From contig CABYFB010000004.1 in NCBI GenBank assembly GCA_902518165.1, positions 80,773 to 144,772 on the forward strand: DNA of 64,000 nt, in the 5' to 3' direction. Both the position numbers and the translations under genes were made by a program. Positions within the stretch are counted from its first letter, which is position 1. Every line of letters starts with the position of its first letter. Positions 33,007-41,589 of this stretch are shown here, in pieces. The DNA is from an uncultured Pelagibacteraceae bacterium. Lineage in GTDB: Bacteria > Pseudomonadota > Alphaproteobacteria > Pelagibacterales > Pelagibacteraceae. The notes below the pieces were generated by a model. The model ran no database searches. It saw only the letters and a list, made by a program, of their open reading frames with translations, and was not told where the DNA came from.

Positions 33007-33707
33007 TTAATTCAAAATATTTTTTTAAAGGAATTCTTTGTGCAAAAGAATTCGATAGTCCTGCAATTGCTCTTGGTTTAAGCTTTTTAGCAATTGGTGC
33101 TTTATTAAAAAATTTAGGTTTTACAATTCAAGAAAGTATTTTTTCTACCTTTTTAACTTATGCATTACCTGGCTCGCTTGTGATGGCAGAATCGATTTTG
33201 ATTGGCGTTTCGTTACTAAATTTATTTTTTGCAGTTTGGTTAGTTAATGCAAGATTGTATCCGATGACTGTATCTTTAATGCCATTGTTAAAGCACCAAA
33301 GTCAACCAAGATGGAAGTATTATCTTTCATGTCATTTTGTTGCAGTATCTTCGTGGTTAATTCTTAAAAATAATTATAAAGATATTGAAAAAAAATATAG
33401 AGTCGATTTTTGGATAGGAATTGGAACTGCAACTTGGTTGATAGCAATTTTTTCAACTATCTTAGGTTATTACTCTGCTGATTTCTTAAATAGAGAAATG
33501 ATGATTGGATTAGCTATAATTAATCCAATTTATTTTACTTGCACAATGATAGGAGTGATGAAGTCTATACAATTAAATGTTTCAATAATTTTAGGAGCTA
33601 TCTTAGGACCTTTATTTTATTTTATCAGTCCTGATTGGTGTGTTTTGATTGGCGGGTTTGTAGCTGGAACTGTTGCTTTCGTAATTGGAGAGAAAAATGT
33701 CAGCTAA
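33003..33707 (+). CDS. azlC: AzlC-family branched-chain amino acid exporter subunit
   Basis: The 234-residue membrane protein has about seven helices and the AzlC pattern: GLSFLAIGALLKNLGFTIQE, TYALPGSLVMAESILIGVS and WLVNARLYPMTVSLMP. AzlC with the small AzlD exports branched-chain amino acids (known as BrnFE in other bacteria). It is overlapped by livF upstream and azlD downstream, placing an exporter in the same transcript as an importer. Confidence 0.9.
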   Translation: MINSKYFFKGILCAKEFDSPAIALGLSFLAIGALLKNLGFTIQESIFSTFLTYALPGSLVMAESILIGVSLLNLFFAVWLVNARLYPMTVSLMPLLKHQSQPRWKYYLSCHFVAVSSWLILKNNYKDIEKKYRVDFWIGIGTATWLIAIFSTILGYYSADFLNREMMIGLAIINPIYFTCTMIGVMKSIQLNVSIILGAILGPLFYFISPDWCVLIGGFVAGTVAFVIGEKNVS

Positions 33708-34023
33708 TATTGTTTTAATAATAGTTATTACATCTTTAGCTACTTATATCTCTAGGTTTTTAGGAGCTTTTACATCTGAAATAATAGATGAAAATACTAA
33801 AATTTATAGGTGGTTTAATTATTTAGCTTATTCGACATTGGCTGCTTTAATTTCTAGGATGATAATATTTCCAGCTGGTGCACTTTCTGACAGTAATTAT
33901 TTGTCTAGATTTATTGTTGTACTTTTTGCAATAATAATTTTTAAATTAACTAGAAATAATTTAGTTTACCCAACTTTATTCTCTGCTATCATAATGTTTT
34001 TATTAAGTAACTTTACGATATAA
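33697..34023 (+). CDS. azlD: AzlD-family small exporter subunit
   Basis: This 108-residue hydrophobic protein has four predicted helices and starts MSANIVLIIVITSLATYISR, as AzlD proteins do. I chose ATG 33697, which has GGAGAG just upstream; a TTG at 33685 lies in frame. It overlaps azlC by 11 bases and ends immediately before the next gene. AzlD is the small partner of AzlC in branched-chain amino acid export. Confidence 0.88.
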   Translation: MSANIVLIIVITSLATYISRFLGAFTSEIIDENTKIYRWFNYLAYSTLAALISRMIIFPAGALSDSNYLSRFIVVLFAIIIFKLTRNNLVYPTLFSAIIMFLLSNFTI

Positions 34024-34530
34024 ATGAAAAAAATTATTCTACTATTGTTATTGATTTTAATTCCAGGTATTTCACAAGCAGCATGTGATGATCCTTTAAC
34101 TGATGGTGTTGATTATACCAATTGTAGATTTTCAGATGGACAAGATTTGCAAGGTAGCTATTTGCCTAACTCAAATTTATCATTTGCAAGTTTTATACAA
34201 GTTAATTTTGATAAAAGTATTATGATGAATTCAAATTTATCATTTGGAACTTTTCCAGAGTCAACATTTGTTAGAGCCAACTTATATGAGTCAACTTTAG
34301 TTGGTGGAAATTTTGAAAAAGCTAATTTTACCGGAGCCAATATGACAAGAGTTGATTTTATGGGCTCAACATTAATTGAAGCAAATTTTCAAAATGCAAA
34401 TCTAATGGAAGCTAATTTTACCTCATCAAATATGACCAATGCTAATTTTGATGGAGCAAATTTAATTGGAGCAACATGGACTAATGGTGAAACATGTGGA
34501 CCAAATTCAATTGGAGTTTGTAACAAATAA
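34024..34530 (+). CDS. Secreted pentapeptide-repeat protein
   Basis: The 168-residue product has a signal peptide ending near ISQAA (residue 20) and then about 20 pentapeptide repeats of the A(N/D)LXX/A(N/D)FXX type, for example ANFTGANMTRVDFMGSTLIE. Such repeats form a right-handed four-sided beta-helix. Cys pairs near both ends of the repeat block may cap it. Most secreted proteins of this kind have no known function. It begins one base after the azlD stop, inside the long transporter run. Confidence 0.87.
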   Translation: MKKIILLLLLILIPGISQAACDDPLTDGVDYTNCRFSDGQDLQGSYLPNSNLSFASFIQVNFDKSIMMNSNLSFGTFPESTFVRANLYESTLVGGNFEKANFTGANMTRVDFMGSTLIEANFQNANLMEANFTSSNMTNANFDGANLIGATWTNGETCGPNSIGVCNK

Positions 34531-34535
34531 TTATA

Positions 34536-35456
34536 ATGGATAGCTTAGACACTATTCAAGGGTTTGATATTTCATTTAGTGATTATTCCAAAAGAATAAT
34601 CAATATTAAAATTGAAGATGAAATTATAGATAAACTAATATTTCCTTTTAAAAAATTTGATATTACAGCTCTTGAATATAAACCTTTTACTAGATTTACA
34701 CTTGCAAAATCTTTAGATGATTCAACAGGTGGAAAGCTAGGAAAATTTATAAACTCTATATTGAGAGATAGAGACACAGGTTGTTTCATAATAGGACCTA
34801 AAAATAAATCCAAAAAAATTGATAACAATTTTCTGATTAAACTATCAACAGCTGTAACACACTTACTAGGTAATCCAAATTTTGATTCAATGGCTGGAAA
34901 ATATTATGCGAGATTTCATGTTAAACATGAGGACAATAGCGACTCATATCTTAGAAAAGCATATACTAATATGGATCTTCATACTGATGGAACTTACGTT
35001 AAAGAAAAAACTGATTGGTTATTAATGTTAAAAATGGAAGAAGAAAATGTTCAAGGAGGTGAAACTGCAATGTTACACCTTGATGATTGGGAACATTTAG
35101 ATAGCTTAACTAATGATAAAGTTGGAAAACAAAACTTTATATGGGGTTCTCCAAAAAGTAAAAATGTTGATTACAAGGTGGAACATCCTGTTTTTTCAGA
35201 AGACGAAAATGGGAAACCACAAATTTCTTATATAGATCAATTTCCTGAGCCTAAAAATATGGAACAAGGGCTATTTCTACAAAAATTATCAGACTCATTA
35301 GAGGGAAGTCAAAAAAAGATTGTAATGCCTTTACCAGTTGGCTTTTCAGTAGTTGCAAATAACTATTTCTGGCTTCATGGTAGAAAACCATTTGTAGAAA
35401 ATAAAAAATTATCAAGAGAATTACTAAGAATTAGAGGTTCTTTTTTTACTAATTAA
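34536..35456 (+). CDS. glaH: Glutarate 2-hydroxylase (CsiD/GlaH), Fe(II)/2-oxoglutarate dioxygenase
   Basis: GlaH turns glutarate, a lysine breakdown product, into L-2-hydroxyglutarate using 2-oxoglutarate and oxygen. The 306-residue sequence matches CsiD along most of its length: LEYKPFTRFTLAK, GNPNFDSMAGKYYARF, DNSDSYLRKAYTNMDLHTDG, LHLDDWEHLDS and NNYFWLHGRKPF. The iron triad is His149, Asp151 and His281, with a C-terminal Arg in LRIRGSF for 2-oxoglutarate. The usual partner oxidase LhgO is not adjacent. It lies between a pentapeptide-repeat gene and a ProC-like gene in the Liv run. Confidence 0.9.
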   Translation: MDSLDTIQGFDISFSDYSKRIINIKIEDEIIDKLIFPFKKFDITALEYKPFTRFTLAKSLDDSTGGKLGKFINSILRDRDTGCFIIGPKNKSKKIDNNFLIKLSTAVTHLLGNPNFDSMAGKYYARFHVKHEDNSDSYLRKAYTNMDLHTDGTYVKEKTDWLLMLKMEEENVQGGETAMLHLDDWEHLDSLTNDKVGKQNFIWGSPKSKNVDYKVEHPVFSEDENGKPQISYIDQFPEPKNMEQGLFLQKLSDSLEGSQKKIVMPLPVGFSVVANNYFWLHGRKPFVENKKLSRELLRIRGSFFTN

Positions 35457-35489
35457 TTAATTTTAGTGATAATAATCACTTAGTTTATC

Positions 35490-36263
35490 ATGAAAATCGG
35501 ATTTATTGGTACAGGACATATCTCAAAATCAGTAATCAATGGAATACTGGGATCAAAATTAAAAATTAATAAAATAATTGTTTCAAAGAGAAATTCAAAA
35601 ATTTCAAGTGAACTTAAAAGAAAAAGTAAAAAGATAAAAATATCTACTGATAATCAGGATATTATAAATCAATCAAATTGGGTTTTTTTAGCAGTTACAC
35701 CAACGATTGGAAAAATTATTCTTCCAAAACTAAAATTTAAAAAAGGTCAAACGATAATAAGTTTTATATCAACTATAAAAATGACTGAATTAAAAAAATA
35801 TATTAAAGTTAAAACTAAGATTATTAGAGCAATTCCTTTGCCTCCAATTTCTCTTAGAAAAGGACCAGTACCAATTTTTCCACCAGATAAACAAGTTAGA
35901 AATTTTTTTAATAAGCTTGGCACATCTGTAGAAATCAAAAATGAAAACCTATCACTAAATTTTTGGTCAACTTCATCAATGATGGCACCATTTTATGAAT
36001 TACTACAAACTCTGAGTGAATGGTTAGTAAAAAGGGGAATTAATAGAAGTGACTCTCAAAAGTATATTACCTCGTTATTTATTGCTTTATCTGAGGATGC
36101 AAAAATTAATTCAAATAAGGATTTAAAAGTACTTGTTAAAAATTCACAAACTCCAAAAGGTTTAAATGAGCAAGCTGTTAAAGAATTAAGAAAGCTTGGA
36201 TTTTATAAATCTCTCAATAAAACAGCAAATAGCGTCTTAAATAGATTAAAAAAAAGTAAGTAA
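35490..36263 (+). CDS. Pyrroline-5-carboxylate-reductase-like protein (ProC family)
   Basis: The 257-residue protein starts with the NADP-binding GFIGTGHISKSVINGIL and continues with a ProC-like layout, including VFLAVTPTIGKIIL, IIRAIPLPPISLRKGPVPIF and a C-terminal helical domain with TPKGLNEQAV. It is unusually Lys-rich, and the usual MPN motif reads AIPLPP, so the substrate may not be pyrroline-5-carboxylate. It is followed after one base by the second livG. ProC-like proteins in this setting may reduce another cyclic imine, which I cannot settle. Confidence 0.75.
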   Translation: MKIGFIGTGHISKSVINGILGSKLKINKIIVSKRNSKISSELKRKSKKIKISTDNQDIINQSNWVFLAVTPTIGKIILPKLKFKKGQTIISFISTIKMTELKKYIKVKTKIIRAIPLPPISLRKGPVPIFPPDKQVRNFFNKLGTSVEIKNENLSLNFWSTSSMMAPFYELLQTLSEWLVKRGINRSDSQKYITSLFIALSEDAKINSNKDLKVLVKNSQTPKGLNEQAVKELRKLGFYKSLNKTANSVLNRLKKSK

Positions 36264-36264
36264 A

Positions 36265-37053
36265 ATGTCCGAAAATATCTTACAGGTAAATAATCTTACA
36301 AAATTGTTCGGAGGACTAGCAGCAGTATCAAATTGCTCATTAAATATTAGATCGGGTTCAATTACTGGAATAATTGGCCCAAACGGTTCGGGAAAAACAA
36401 CATTATTTAATTTAATAGCTGGAAATTTAAAATCAAATGATGGAGAGGTAATATTTAATGATGAAAATATTACTGATGTACCATCACATGAGTTGTTTGG
36501 CAGAGGATTATTAAGAACCTTTCAGATTGCACATGAATTTTCAAACTTAACAGTTTTAGAAAACTTAATGATGGTGCCATCAAATCAAAGCGGAGAAAAT
36601 TTATTAAATGCGCTGATTAAACCCGGACTAGTTAAAAAAGAGGAAAAAGTTATTAGAGAAAAAGCCTACGAGGTTGTAGATTTTCTTAATTTAACACATT
36701 TAGCCAATGAAAGGGCAGGAAATCTTTCAGGAGGCCAAAAAAAATTATTAGAATTAGGAAGAACTATGATGGTTGATGCAAAATTGGTTTTACTTGATGA
36801 AGTTGGAGCGGGAGTTAATCGAACACTTTTAAAAGATCTAGGAACTGCAATATTAAAATTGAATAAAGAAAAAAATTACACTTTTTGTATGATAGAGCAT
36901 GATATGGATTTTATAAGCAGAATGTGTGATCCAGTAATAGTAATGGCAGATGGTTCAGTTTTATTCGAAGGAACATCTGAAGAAGTGAAAAAAAACGAAA
37001 AAGTAATTGAAAGTTATTTAGGAAAGTCAAACTTAACAAAAAAAGAAAATTAA
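36265..37053 (+). CDS. livG: Liv-type ABC ATPase LivG, system 2
   Basis: The 262-residue ABC ATPase has Walker A GPNGSGKTT near residue 36, LLRTFQIAHEFSNL (a LivG feature), the signature LSGGQKKLLELGRT, Walker B LVLLDEVGAGVN and the H-loop IEHDM. The Walker B ends in DEVGAG rather than the usual DEPTAG, a mild variation. It opens the second importer module, whose gene order (livG-livF-livH-livM) differs from that of the first. Confidence 0.92.
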   Translation: MSENILQVNNLTKLFGGLAAVSNCSLNIRSGSITGIIGPNGSGKTTLFNLIAGNLKSNDGEVIFNDENITDVPSHELFGRGLLRTFQIAHEFSNLTVLENLMMVPSNQSGENLLNALIKPGLVKKEEKVIREKAYEVVDFLNLTHLANERAGNLSGGQKKLLELGRTMMVDAKLVLLDEVGAGVNRTLLKDLGTAILKLNKEKNYTFCMIEHDMDFISRMCDPVIVMADGSVLFEGTSEEVKKNEKVIESYLGKSNLTKKEN

Positions 37054-37760
37054 TGGCATACTTTGAAGGAGCTAAAATGACTGCAGGTTATGGGGATGGC
37101 CCTGATATTATTAGTTCATGTTCCATAACTGCCAATAGGGGAGAGATAGTAGCTATTCTAGGTCCCAATGGTGCTGGCAAATCAACAGCAATGAAAGCGA
37201 TGCTCGGATTATTAAAATTAAAATCAGGCACTGTAACTTTGAATGGTGAAGATATTTCAAAAATTAATCCTCAAGATCGAGTAAAAAAGGGTATTTCATT
37301 TGTTCCACAAACAAGAAATGTATTTGCAGAATTGACTGTAAGAGAAAATTTAGAGATTGGTGGCTTTTTGACAGAAGGGAGTTTAGAAAATAAAATTGAG
37401 AGTATTTATAGTTTATTTCCAATTTTAAGTGAAAAAAAATCCCAAGTCGTCGGACAATTATCTGGTGGACAACGTCAGCAAGTCGCGCTTGGAAGAGCTT
37501 TAATGAGCGATCCGTCAGTTCTTATGTTAGATGAGCCCACAGCTGGAGTTTCTCCAATTGTAATGGATGAATTGTTTGAACATATAATCAAAGTTAAAAA
37601 AACAAATGTTGCAGTTATTATGGTCGAGCAAAATGCAAAGCAAGCATTAAGTATTTCAGATCGAGGCTATGTATTGGTAACTGGTCAAAATAAATTTGAG
37701 GGATCCGGTAATGATTTACTTGAGGATCCCGAGGTTCGTAGATCTTTTTTGGGAGCATAA
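37053..37760 (+). CDS. livF: Liv-type ABC ATPase LivF, system 2
   Basis: The 235-residue ATPase has Walker A GPNGAGKST, the signature LSGGQRQQVALGRAL, Walker B VLMLDEPTAGVSP and the H-loop VEQNAKQAL. Length and motifs are standard for LivF. The start overlaps livG by one base and the stop overlaps livH by one base, so the module is translationally coupled throughout. Confidence 0.93.
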   Translation: MAYFEGAKMTAGYGDGPDIISSCSITANRGEIVAILGPNGAGKSTAMKAMLGLLKLKSGTVTLNGEDISKINPQDRVKKGISFVPQTRNVFAELTVRENLEIGGFLTEGSLENKIESIYSLFPILSEKKSQVVGQLSGGQRQQVALGRALMSDPSVLMLDEPTAGVSPIVMDELFEHIIKVKKTNVAVIMVEQNAKQALSISDRGYVLVTGQNKFEGSGNDLLEDPEVRRSFLGA

Positions 37761-38770
37761 TGGATTTCTTAAATGCAATAATTTTACTTTTTAATTTCAC
37801 AGTGATACCAGCGTTAGCTTATGGTTCACAATTAGCATTAGGTGCAATTTTTGTTACTTTAATTTATGCAGTCTTAAGATTTGCTAATTTTGCAACTGGA
37901 GACATGATGTCTTTTGGAACAATGTTTGCTGTTATTCTAACATATTATTTTCAATCCTTAGGTATAGGATTAGGTGTTTTGCCAACAGCACTTTTAACAA
38001 TACCTTTTGCCATCTTAATGATGATTTTATATATGTTAATCATAGATAAATTTGTTTTCAGTTATTATAGGGTAAAGAAAAGTCCTCCAGTTCAGTTTGC
38101 AATGGTTAGTGTTGGTGTAATGTTTGTTACTCAAGCTATAATCAGAATAATCATTGGACCATCTGATAGAAGATTTTTAGATGGTGAAAAGTTTATAATT
38201 AAAGCAACAGAATTTAAAGAAATGACTGGTCTTGCAGAGGGCATAACTTTAAAATCAACACAAGCAATAACAATCACAGTAACTTTAATAGTAGTTTCAA
38301 TAATGTTTTGGTTTTTAAATAGAACAAAAACAGGAACAAGCATGAGAGCTTATTCAGACAATGAAGATTTAGCATTATTGTCTGGTATAGATCCTAAGAG
38401 AGTTGTTTTGATAACATGGGTCATTGCAGGAATTTTAGCAACTATAGGTGGAGTATTATATGGTTTAGATAAAAGTTATAGACCTTTTGTTTATTTTAAT
38501 AATATGCTTCCAATATTCGCTGCAGCAATTGTTGGAGGAATCGGAAACCCGTATGGGGCATTTTTTGGGGGTTATGTAATTGCATTTGCTGAAATTTTAC
38601 TTACATACTCTTATAAAAAATTCGTTGCATATTTGTTACCTTCAAGCTTGGAACCAAACTCTCTTATGCAACTTCTTTCTACAGACTATAAATTTGTAGT
38701 ATCATTTTCAATATTGGTAATTGTTTTATTAATAAGACCGTCTGGTATTTTTAAAGGGAAAACTATATGA
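37760..38770 (+). CDS. livH: Liv-type ABC permease LivH, system 2
   Basis: The 336-residue inner-membrane permease contains AVLRFANFATGDMMSFGTM, the LivH opening, MRAYSDNEDLALLSGIDPKR as the ATPase-contact loop and AAIVGGIGNPYGAFFGGYV. It is longer than the first LivH by about 40 residues, spread over inter-helix loops. The stop overlaps livM by four bases (ATGA). Confidence 0.92.
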   Translation: MDFLNAIILLFNFTVIPALAYGSQLALGAIFVTLIYAVLRFANFATGDMMSFGTMFAVILTYYFQSLGIGLGVLPTALLTIPFAILMMILYMLIIDKFVFSYYRVKKSPPVQFAMVSVGVMFVTQAIIRIIIGPSDRRFLDGEKFIIKATEFKEMTGLAEGITLKSTQAITITVTLIVVSIMFWFLNRTKTGTSMRAYSDNEDLALLSGIDPKRVVLITWVIAGILATIGGVLYGLDKSYRPFVYFNNMLPIFAAAIVGGIGNPYGAFFGGYVIAFAEILLTYSYKKFVAYLLPSSLEPNSLMQLLSTDYKFVVSFSILVIVLLIRPSGIFKGKTI

Positions 38771-40137
38771 GAAATTATGAAAACGTAATTTATGCATATA
38801 TAATAATGTTATTATTAATCATTTGTGTTGGTCTCTTCCAATCTTGGTCAATTGCCCTTACAATCTTAAATTATTGTTTGATCTCAGCAGTAATGACAAT
38901 AGGAGCAAATATTCAGTGGGGATACGCTGGTTTAATTAACTTTGGTATAATGGGTTATACCGCCTTAGGTGGTTTAGCGGTCGTACTTGTCTCCGTCGAT
39001 CCTGTTAAAAAAGCATGGCAGGTTGGTGGATTAAATATTTTAGGTAGTATTTGGATAATTGTAGCAATTGTATTTATAACGAGATTTATTTTAAAAAGGT
39101 TTGAGAAATCATTAATAAGAAATTATTCCATTGCTTTTCTAATTATAGCTGGAGTTATTTTAATTAGAGTTACTGCAACGCCAGGAATAGAGGCTATAGA
39201 GTCTGTAGATCCCGCTGTGTCAGGATTTTTGGGAGGAATGGGGTTGCCTGTGTTAATGTCATGGATTATAGGAGCTCTTCTTGCAGGTGCACTTGCGTTT
39301 ATTGTTGGAAAAATTGCTTTAGGATTAAGAGCGGACTATCTTGCTATTGCAACACTTCTTATTGCAGAGATAATTGTATCAATTATTAAACATGAAGAAT
39401 GGCTGGCTAGAGGTGTAAAAAATGTTATCGGTCTAAAAAGACCAGCTCCATACGAAGTTGAATTACAAAAAACTCAATGGTTCAGGGATTTTATTGAAAA
39501 AATCTACTCAAATAAACTAGAGTTAATAAATACTATTGCTCAGAAAAAAATTGTTCTAAATCAACTAATTATTGATGCATCATCAATTTTTGTAAAACTA
39601 TGTTTCACTAGTTTGTTTTTATCTGTAGTTATTATCTTACTAATTGTTACTCAAAAAGCTTTATATTCTCCATGGGGGAGAAAAATGAGAGCTATTAGAG
39701 ATAACGAAGAGGCAGCAAGCGCAATGGGAAAAAATATAGTTAAAGAGCACTTATTTATATTTATCTTAGGTTCAGCAATAGTAGGTTTGGCAGGTGCAAT
39801 GATGGTCACAAATGATGGTCTTTTTACTCCAGGAAGCTACAGACCAATGCGTTATACTTTTGTAATATGGGTAATGGTTATTGTTGGTGGAACAGGTAAT
39901 AACTTTGGCGCTATTCTTGGTGGATTTGTCGTCTGGTTTTTGTGGGTGGAAGCAGCACCAATATCTTTATTTTTAATTGATTTGTTTACCGCTCATCTTC
40001 CAGAGACCAACATGATAAGATCACATCTAGTTGAAAGTGCTCCATATTTTAGATTTTTATTAATAGGAATAGGATTACTTTTAATCATGAGATATAGGCC
40101 TCAAGGAATAATACCAGAAAAAATAATCAAACAATAA
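38767..40137 (+). CDS. livM: Liv-type ABC permease LivM, system 2 (long form)
   Basis: The 456-residue permease shows the LivM patterns NIQWGYAGLINFGIMGYTAL, GLRADYLAIATLLIAEI, MRAIRDNEEAASAMGKNI and VGGTGNNFGAILGGFV. It is about 100 residues longer than the first LivM, mainly through a hydrophilic insertion at about 215-270 between helices. It is the last large gene of the long plus-strand run, followed only by a possible 22-codon frame and a terminator. Confidence 0.9.
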   Translation: MRNYENVIYAYIIMLLLIICVGLFQSWSIALTILNYCLISAVMTIGANIQWGYAGLINFGIMGYTALGGLAVVLVSVDPVKKAWQVGGLNILGSIWIIVAIVFITRFILKRFEKSLIRNYSIAFLIIAGVILIRVTATPGIEAIESVDPAVSGFLGGMGLPVLMSWIIGALLAGALAFIVGKIALGLRADYLAIATLLIAEIIVSIIKHEEWLARGVKNVIGLKRPAPYEVELQKTQWFRDFIEKIYSNKLELINTIAQKKIVLNQLIIDASSIFVKLCFTSLFLSVVIILLIVTQKALYSPWGRKMRAIRDNEEAASAMGKNIVKEHLFIFILGSAIVGLAGAMMVTNDGLFTPGSYRPMRYTFVIWVMVIVGGTGNNFGAILGGFVVWFLWVEAAPISLFLIDLFTAHLPETNMIRSHLVESAPYFRFLLIGIGLLLIMRYRPQGIIPEKIIKQ

Positions 40138-40138
40138 A

Positions 40139-40207
40139 ATGTATTATATTCTTCTAGGTATAGTAATAGGATTAATTTTTTATTTATCTGACAAATATCT
40201 TTTTTAA
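40139..40207 (+). CDS. Possible 22-residue membrane microprotein
   Basis: An ATG two bases after the livM stop opens a 22-codon frame ending at 40207 inside the terminator stem. The peptide is almost wholly hydrophobic in its first 16 residues (YYILLGIVIGLIFYLS), followed by DKYLF, the shape of a single-pass microprotein. There is no visible ribosome-binding site, but the neighbouring genes also lack one and rely on coupling. In DNA this rich in A and T, a hydrophobic short frame can arise by chance. Confidence 0.35.
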   Translation: MYYILLGIVIGLIFYLSDKYLF

Positions 40208-40238
40208 AACCCCAGCAAGTTAGTCGAACTGGGGTTTT
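40206..40238. terminator. Bidirectional terminator between the Liv run and livK system 2
   Basis: AAAACCCCAG (40206-40215) pairs with CTGGGGTTTT (40229-40238) around a 13-base loop. The stem carries T-runs on both sides (TTTTT before it and TTTT within its 3' arm), so it can end transcripts from livM on the plus strand and from the binding-protein gene on the minus strand. Confidence 0.85.
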
Positions 40239-40248
40239 AAGATTTTAG

Positions 40249-41478
40249 TTATCTTTGAGCTTTATTTTGAAATTTTCCGCCTTTTATTTCTTTCTCTAAA
40301 AAAGATCCAAAAGCTTCACCAACATCAGTTAGCTCAACTGCGGTAGCACCTTCATAATTTATTTCTTTACCCTCAGCAAGCAAATCTAAAGCCTTTTTTA
40401 ATTCTCCTGGAAAAATTTTAACTCCAGGTGAATTTGCTACGCTCATTATGTTGCTTTGGATTACAGATCTATCTGCAGAACCTCCTGCTTGCATTGCTAA
40501 TGTCATAAGCGCTGCAGCATCATAGGATTCACCTGTATATGGTCCTGAAGAGTCAATTCCTGCTGCTTTAGCAACTTCTCCAAACAATCCAGCTCCCTTA
40601 CCCATTGATCCAGGTAATGAACCAAATGATTTGTTTAGACTATCTCCAAATCTATCAGTTAGCGAGTCACCAATCATTCCATCTGATAAAACAAATGTAT
40701 CAAAAGCACCGGAATCTAGTGATCCTTGTATAATCATTCCACCACCTTGATCAAGGTAACCTAATACTGCAACTGCATCACCACCAGCAGCTGCTAGTGT
40801 TGCTACCTCAGCACCATAATCTGCTTTACCTTCTTCATGTGAAGTAACCACAGTTACATTAATTCCATGCGCTTTGACGGCACCTTCATATACATCGGCT
40901 AAACCTTTTCCATAATCATTATTAGTATAAGTTATTGCAATACTTTTAACTCCTCTGTCTTTAGTAATGTCTGCAAGTACTTGTCCTCCTCTAGCATCAG
41001 ATGGTGCAGTTCTAAAAAAGAAACCATTATCAGCAAGGTCTGTTAAACCTGGTGATGTTGCAGAAGGCGATATCATTACTACTCCATTTGGAACTGCAAC
41101 ATTTTTAGCTATTGCTCCAGTTACTCCTGAACAGTCTGCTCCCATAATTGCATTTACTCCACCTGAAACAAGCCCTTCTGCTGCTGTAACTGCAGCAGCT
41201 GAATCAACGCATGTCGAGTCTGCTCTTTGTGTTGTGATAGTTGATCCATTTAACAGGGATCCTGAATCAGAAGCTTCTTTAAAAGCAAGTTCTGCTGAAG
41301 CAGCCATTGCAGGTGTTAAAGATTCAATCGGTCCAGTAAATCCTAAGATAATTCCAATCTTTATATCTTGTTTTACTCCAACTTTAGTTTGCTGTTGCGC
41401 AAAATAAAAAATCGCAGCAACCACAATGATTGCTCCAATAATTATAATTCCTAAGTTATTTTTCTTTGTTTCTGCCAT
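40249..41478 (-). CDS. livK: Liv-type substrate-binding protein, system 2, probably membrane-anchored
   Basis: The 409-residue protein has the Leu/Ile/Val-binding fold (IKIGIILGFTGPIESLTPAM, MGADCSGVTGAIA, YTNNDYGKGLADVYEGAVKA). Its N-terminus differs from a normal signal peptide: NNLGIIIIGAIIVVAAIFYF is followed by QQQTK with no A-X-A cleavage site and no lipobox Cys, so it probably stays as an inner-membrane anchor. It faces the second permease module from the opposite strand, across a shared terminator. The mature part has a Cys pair near residues 80 and 110. A palindrome lies just upstream (41489-41502). Confidence 0.88.
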   Translation of the reverse strand: MAETKKNNLGIIIIGAIIVVAAIFYFAQQQTKVGVKQDIKIGIILGFTGPIESLTPAMAASAELAFKEASDSGSLLNGSTITTQRADSTCVDSAAAVTAAEGLVSGGVNAIMGADCSGVTGAIAKNVAVPNGVVMISPSATSPGLTDLADNGFFFRTAPSDARGGQVLADITKDRGVKSIAITYTNNDYGKGLADVYEGAVKAHGINVTVVTSHEEGKADYGAEVATLAAAGGDAVAVLGYLDQGGGMIIQGSLDSGAFDTFVLSDGMIGDSLTDRFGDSLNKSFGSLPGSMGKGAGLFGEVAKAAGIDSSGPYTGESYDAAALMTLAMQAGGSADRSVIQSNIMSVANSPGVKIFPGELKKALDLLAEGKEINYEGATAVELTDVGEAFGSFLEKEIKGGKFQNKAQR

Positions 41479-41488
41479 ATTATCCTCT

Positions 41489-41502
41489 AATTGTTAACAA
41501 TT
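41489..41502. promoter_or_regulatory. 14-bp perfect palindrome upstream of livK system 2
   Basis: AATTGTTAACAATT is a perfect palindrome just upstream of the ribosome-binding site (AGAGG on the minus strand) of the second livK. Its place between promoter and start codon is where a repressor would bind. A related half, TTTTAACAATT, appears at about 41580-41590 before the neighbouring transporter gene stop. AT-rich palindromes can be accidental, so this is only a candidate operator. Confidence 0.35.
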
Positions 41503-41589
41503 TATATAATCAAAATTAAATCCTATTAAATTATTATTTCAATGAGAAAATTATCTCAATTTTCGAACAAATACTGACAATTTTAACAA

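Noticed and set aside
36265..40137. Second Liv module as a urea (Urt) importer
   Set aside because: No urease genes are present, and the motifs and the binding protein are of the general branched-chain type.
40967..41407. Long open frame antisense to the second livK
   Set aside because: It is a mirror frame of a well-supported binding protein; its composition is unlike the neighbouring genes and no family motif is visible.
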